From Simkaniaceae bacterium (GTDB lineage Bacteria > Chlamydiota > Chlamydiia > Chlamydiales > Simkaniaceae): a DNA stretch of 64,000 bases. Under the pieces are notes generated by a model. It did not search any database. It was not told where the DNA came from and saw only the letters and a list, made by a program, of their open reading frames with translations. The stretch covers positions 26,544 through 90,543 of the forward strand of contig JASJDV010000010.1 of the NCBI GenBank assembly GCA_030064985.1, read 5' to 3'. This document shows positions 60,295-64,000 of the stretch, piece after piece (within the stretch, counting starts at the first letter, position 1; each line of letters starts with the position of its first letter). Made by a program: the position numbers and the translations under genes.

Positions 60295-62388
60295 ATGATT
60301 ATCCGTAGATTCATTGGCCTATTTTTTTTATTTTCCTTTTCTGTATGGGCAACTCCACAGGAATTTACGGTCAATTTAAAAAATCCTGAATACTGCGGTG
60401 GAGTCACATCCACACATGAAGGGGGGACCATCTCCTCTCCAGAGCTGCGCGTTCAAGCGCATCATATTGTTTATATCAATAAAGTCGATAAGGGTGAGAA
60501 AATCCATCGTGTCATTGCAGAAGGGAATCTCATGCTCGATCGTAGTGGGCATACCTACGTAGGCCGTCGCCTTGAGTATGATTTCATGACAAAGACGGGA
60601 ATTGTCTATGACGGAGTCACTGCAGTAGATTTATGGTTTTTAGGAGGAGAAAAAATCCGCCTAGATGCTAACCGCAGTTTTTATCTTTATAATGCCTTTT
60701 TCACAACATCTGAAAGTAAAAATGCTGACTGGAAAATTCATGCCCGAAAGATAGAAATAACGAAAAAAAGCCTCCTCGCTGCAAAAAATGTGACGTTCCG
60801 CTTTTTTGAAACCCCCATCTTCTGGCTCCCTTCTTTTAAAAGCAATCTAAAGACCTTTACTGACTCTCCCGCAAAATACCGACTAGATTGGGATGCAAGC
60901 CTTTGGCCTAAAGTTAGCATGCGTTATCGAGTCTATTCATGGGAAAATCTTGACCTTTACTTTCGCCTTAATGTCCGCCCCTTAAAAGGGGTTGGCGGCA
61001 GTCTAGAAACGGACTACAACTCTTTCGATAAAAGGACAAAATTCCGCACACTTAGCTACCTAGATTATGATGCTTTTTATCGCGATACCCATCCTGACAA
61101 AGTAAGAACCCACTACCGCCTAAGGGGACGCTATGAATCGAAGAGTGAGAGTGAACAGGCTCAATTTTATGCGACTTATGATTGGCTCAGCGATAAAAAC
61201 ATGCAAACCGACTTTAGAAGTAGTGATTTTGAGCTTGAAACAGCAAAGCAAACAAAGATTGTCATTCGAAACTATCAGGATTGGATGATTTTTGGAATAG
61301 ATGGGAAATTCCGGATCAATAGATTTCAAGGCATGAAGCAGGAATTGCCAGAATCTTTTTGGACTCCCAAACCTTTTGCATTGGGACAAAGTGGGATTAT
61401 CTCAGAAAATCGAGCAAAAGTTGCCTATCTTGATTACGTTTCCGCTAAAGATATTGAGCCAGATATTCCAGATTTTAGCGCAGCTCGCCTATCGATAGAC
61501 CACTCCTTATATCGACCTTTCTATTCTCATGGCTTTTCACTCACTCCTACTCTTGGAATCAATGGTGTATTTTATGGAGATAGTCAAAAAGATCGCCCTG
61601 CAGCTTTAGGTAGTGTAACCTATGAGCTTCTAGCAGATCTAACCTTGAAGCGGAATTACCAAACCTTTCGCCATGTTTTAAAACCCTACATCTATTATCA
61701 AGGAACGACCCATCCAACCATCTCTCCTAATACCCTTTATGTCTTTAGTATTGATGATGGATTTAATCAGCTGAATTTGATCCGTTCTGGAATCCGTAAC
61801 CTTTTTTACTTTAAAAAAACTCCCCTCTTTGAACCCAATATCATTGCTGACATTTATGCCTATAGTTTTTTAGGGGATAACACCTTTAAAAAGACAGTCC
61901 CAAAAGTTCAAGGGAATTTTATTTGGAACTTTCCTTCTTGGCGTTTTACAGGGCGAGTGGGGTGGAACATCGAAAAACAGGTGCTTGACTACGCAAATCT
62001 TGGACTTGCTTGGACAATCAATGAGAATTTTGCGTTCAAAACAGAACTGCGTCATCGCAGTCGTTTTGATTGGCGTAAAGCAGACCCTGAAAACTTTATC
62101 ATGGAAGTGACCCGAGCTATTCCAAATCTCCTTTACTCTCCACTTTCTGATGAAAGAAATACCCTCTTAACTCGCCTTCAAATGAAACTTGCTCCTCAAT
62201 GGATCGCTCGAATTGAGTCGCACATTGGATGGGGAAGGAGTGGAGAACCTAGCTATAATGAAGCTAAAGTGGAACTGATTACAACAATTAGTACGAGCTG
62301 GCGCCTCCGTCTTATTTTCATACACTCTCCTGCTCCCCATAAGAAAAATGACCGGTTTACCTTTGGCCTATCACTTGTCAAAAAGTAA
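60295..62388 (+). CDS. LptD/OstA-like outer membrane beta-barrel protein
   Basis: Signal peptide; OstA-type region ELRVQAHHIVYINKVDKGEKIHRVIAEGNLMLDRSGHTYVGRRLEYDFMTKTG; aromatic-rich alternating beta-barrel pattern to C-terminal FTFGLSLVKK. Confidence 0.75.
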   Translation: MIIRRFIGLFFLFSFSVWATPQEFTVNLKNPEYCGGVTSTHEGGTISSPELRVQAHHIVYINKVDKGEKIHRVIAEGNLMLDRSGHTYVGRRLEYDFMTKTGIVYDGVTAVDLWFLGGEKIRLDANRSFYLYNAFFTTSESKNADWKIHARKIEITKKSLLAAKNVTFRFFETPIFWLPSFKSNLKTFTDSPAKYRLDWDASLWPKVSMRYRVYSWENLDLYFRLNVRPLKGVGGSLETDYNSFDKRTKFRTLSYLDYDAFYRDTHPDKVRTHYRLRGRYESKSESEQAQFYATYDWLSDKNMQTDFRSSDFELETAKQTKIVIRNYQDWMIFGIDGKFRINRFQGMKQELPESFWTPKPFALGQSGIISENRAKVAYLDYVSAKDIEPDIPDFSAARLSIDHSLYRPFYSHGFSLTPTLGINGVFYGDSQKDRPAALGSVTYELLADLTLKRNYQTFRHVLKPYIYYQGTTHPTISPNTLYVFSIDDGFNQLNLIRSGIRNLFYFKKTPLFEPNIIADIYAYSFLGDNTFKKTVPKVQGNFIWNFPSWRFTGRVGWNIEKQVLDYANLGLAWTINENFAFKTELRHRSRFDWRKADPENFIMEVTRAIPNLLYSPLSDERNTLLTRLQMKLAPQWIARIESHIGWGRSGEPSYNEAKVELITTISTSWRLRLIFIHSPAPHKKNDRFTFGLSLVKK

Positions 62389-62428
62389 AGGAGCTGTAAA
62401 TTTTTGGCTGACACTAAAATCATTACCG

Positions 62429-63121
62429 TTAGTATCTAGACTTTTTGATGTAACCTCTTTCCCACATAGAGGTATAAGAATAACGTCCAATAACAAGGTG
62501 ATCATCGAAGGGGATGTCGAGCAGTTTCCCTGCCGATACGAGAAGTTTAGTGAGTTCGATATCTGCTTTTGAAGGAAGAGGATTACCGCTGGGATGGTTG
62601 TGTGCTAAAATAACACTATAAGCACGTCTTTCGAGTGCTTCATGAAACACTTCACGTGGATGAATCAAAACCTCAGAAAGGGTTCCCATTCCAATCATTT
62701 CGGAATGAAAAATAGCCCCTTTGATATCACGCATCATTAAAAATGCCAGTTCTCTTTTCTCTTTTTCAAGGTGGGGAGCAATGAAAATATAGACATCTTG
62801 TGGCCCTAAAACGGGAAACCTTGCCGCACACCCTAGCATTTGACTTCTTTTTGCTAAGGCAAAAATAGCTTTCAATTGGAGGGCTTTTGCAACCCCTATT
62901 CCTTTCACTTCTGTCAAAGCTTCCACAGAGGCTCCTAAAAGAGGGGAAAGCCCTCCAAAATGAGCCAAAAGCTCTTCTGCTAGACGAAGGACAGAAACAC
63001 CTTTTCTTCCACTTCCTAAGCAAATCGCTAAAAGCTCAGTTGATGAAAGGGCATGACTCCCTCGTGTGAGGAGTCTTTCTCTGGGGCGTTCTTCCTTAGG
63101 AATCTGTGCAAGTGCTGTCAT
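62429..63121 (-). CDS. radC: RadC/JAB-domain (MPN+) DNA repair family protein
   Basis: PKEERPRERLLTRGSHALSSTELLAICLGSGRKG, helix-hairpin-helix, JAB motif VILAHNHPSGNPLPSKADIELT. Confidence 0.93.
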   Translation of the reverse strand: MTALAQIPKEERPRERLLTRGSHALSSTELLAICLGSGRKGVSVLRLAEELLAHFGGLSPLLGASVEALTEVKGIGVAKALQLKAIFALAKRSQMLGCAARFPVLGPQDVYIFIAPHLEKEKRELAFLMMRDIKGAIFHSEMIGMGTLSEVLIHPREVFHEALERRAYSVILAHNHPSGNPLPSKADIELTKLLVSAGKLLDIPFDDHLVIGRYSYTSMWERGYIKKSRY

Positions 63122-64000
63122 CTTCTTTATAATCTTCGACTTTGTATTCTAAGCGGATAGGAATCTCAACTTCAATGAGAATATCATTTCCTTCGTAATC
63201 TTGATAAATCACTTTTCCCTCTTCCATAAGTTCACTCACTAGGACATAATCTTTTTGTGGAATGCGAAGCTTAACGACTTTTCGAAGATCTTTAATAACC
63301 TCTACCATCATTTTAAAAAGCCCATCAAAACCTGCCCGATTCAATGCTGAAATGGGAACAACTCTGGGATATTTTAACTTAAAGCGGGCAATTAATGATT
63401 TATTTTCTAGCTCATCCACTTTGTTTAAAACAGTAATGATTGGCTTTTCTTCAGGACTTAGCTCTTTTAAAACTGCATACGTCGATTGCGCATGTTCTTC
63501 GGCTAAAGGATGATTAACATCAACTAAGTGAAGGAGGATATCGGTATAGATAGCTTCTTCAAGAGTGCTTTTAAACGCTGCAACAAGTGTATGAGGAATC
63601 TTGCGAATAAATCCTACAGTGTCGATAAGTAGAATTTCCTGGTGATTAGGAAGGGAGGCCTTTCGCGTTGTAGTGTCCAAAGTTGCAAAGAGTTTATCTT
63701 CCATCAAAACTTCCGCTTCAGTTAGAGCATTTAAAAGGGTAGATTTTCCTACGTTGGTATAGCCAATAATTGCAAAAGCGGGAATCCTGCTACGAACTCT
63801 TGCACGCCTTTGGGTTTCCCGTTGACGAGAGACCTCATCGATCTCTTTTTTTAGACGGGTCATTTTTTTTCGAATAAGACGCCTGTCGACCTCGATCTGC
63901 CTTTCCCCTGCCCCTTTCGTAGCTCCCCCTGCTCCTGCTGTTTGGCGCGATAGGTGGGTCCATAATCTTTTAAGGCGAGGCAATTGGTAATGACTTTTGG
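63096..64000 (-). CDS. hflX: GTPase HflX (partial, runs off the right edge)
   Basis: GAGGATKGAGERQIEVDRRLIRKKM; GTPase G1 GYTNVGKSTLLNALT, G3 DTVGFIRKIPHTLV; reading frame continues through the window end. Confidence 0.95.
   Translation of the reverse strand, partial: KSHYQLPRLKRLWTHLSRQTAGAGGATKGAGERQIEVDRRLIRKKMTRLKKEIDEVSRQRETQRRARVRSRIPAFAIIGYTNVGKSTLLNALTEAEVLMEDKLFATLDTTTRKASLPNHQEILLIDTVGFIRKIPHTLVAAFKSTLEEAIYTDILLHLVDVNHPLAEEHAQSTYAVLKELSPEEKPIITVLNKVDELENKSLIARFKLKYPRVVPISALNRAGFDGLFKMMVEVIKDLRKVVKLRIPQKDYVLVSELMEEGKVIYQDYEGNDILIEVEIPIRLEYKVEDYKEDDSTCTDS

Overview
This 64 kb window is from a member of the Chlamydiae, most likely an 'environmental' lineage rather than Chlamydiaceae. 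The basis is gene content and order remembered from C. trachomatis: ompH/lpxD/pdhABC; msbA/accA/CT_266-like/IHF; leuS/waaA; dnaX/ybaB and ptsI/ptsH; ftsK/yycJ; and a small-basic-protein/ybeY/CBS-hemolysin block. About 40 intact protein genes are supported, with three tRNA genes: tandem Met(CAT) plus fMet(CAT), and His(GTG). Most of the window is housekeeping. The notable parts are: (1) a degenerate RING/U-box protein at 27.7-28.4 kb, a candidate ubiquitin-ligase effector; (2) two tandem short ORFs at 53.2-53.6 kb missing from the supplied track, one matching the PVC-superphylum small basic signature protein; (3) a decay zone at about 16.8-26 kb with an IS1595-like transposase remnant and broken TauE/SafE, M48 (Ste24-like) protease and HD-phosphohydrolase genes, each with lesions visible in the sequence; (4) a truncated OppA C-terminus overlapping the ptsI 3' end; (5) a YkuD L,D-transpeptidase inside the accA neighbourhood; (6) a secreted ankyrin-repeat protein between ybeY and the CBS-hemolysin gene; (7) a UPF0158 protein with an AT-hook-like motif; (8) a translationally coupled DUF502-DUF502-HolC-like trio. 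I found no CRISPR array, prophage or intact mobile element, and no convincing multi-gene novel defence system. All family calls come from reading motifs, with no database searches. C. trachomatis locus tags are from memory and need checking.
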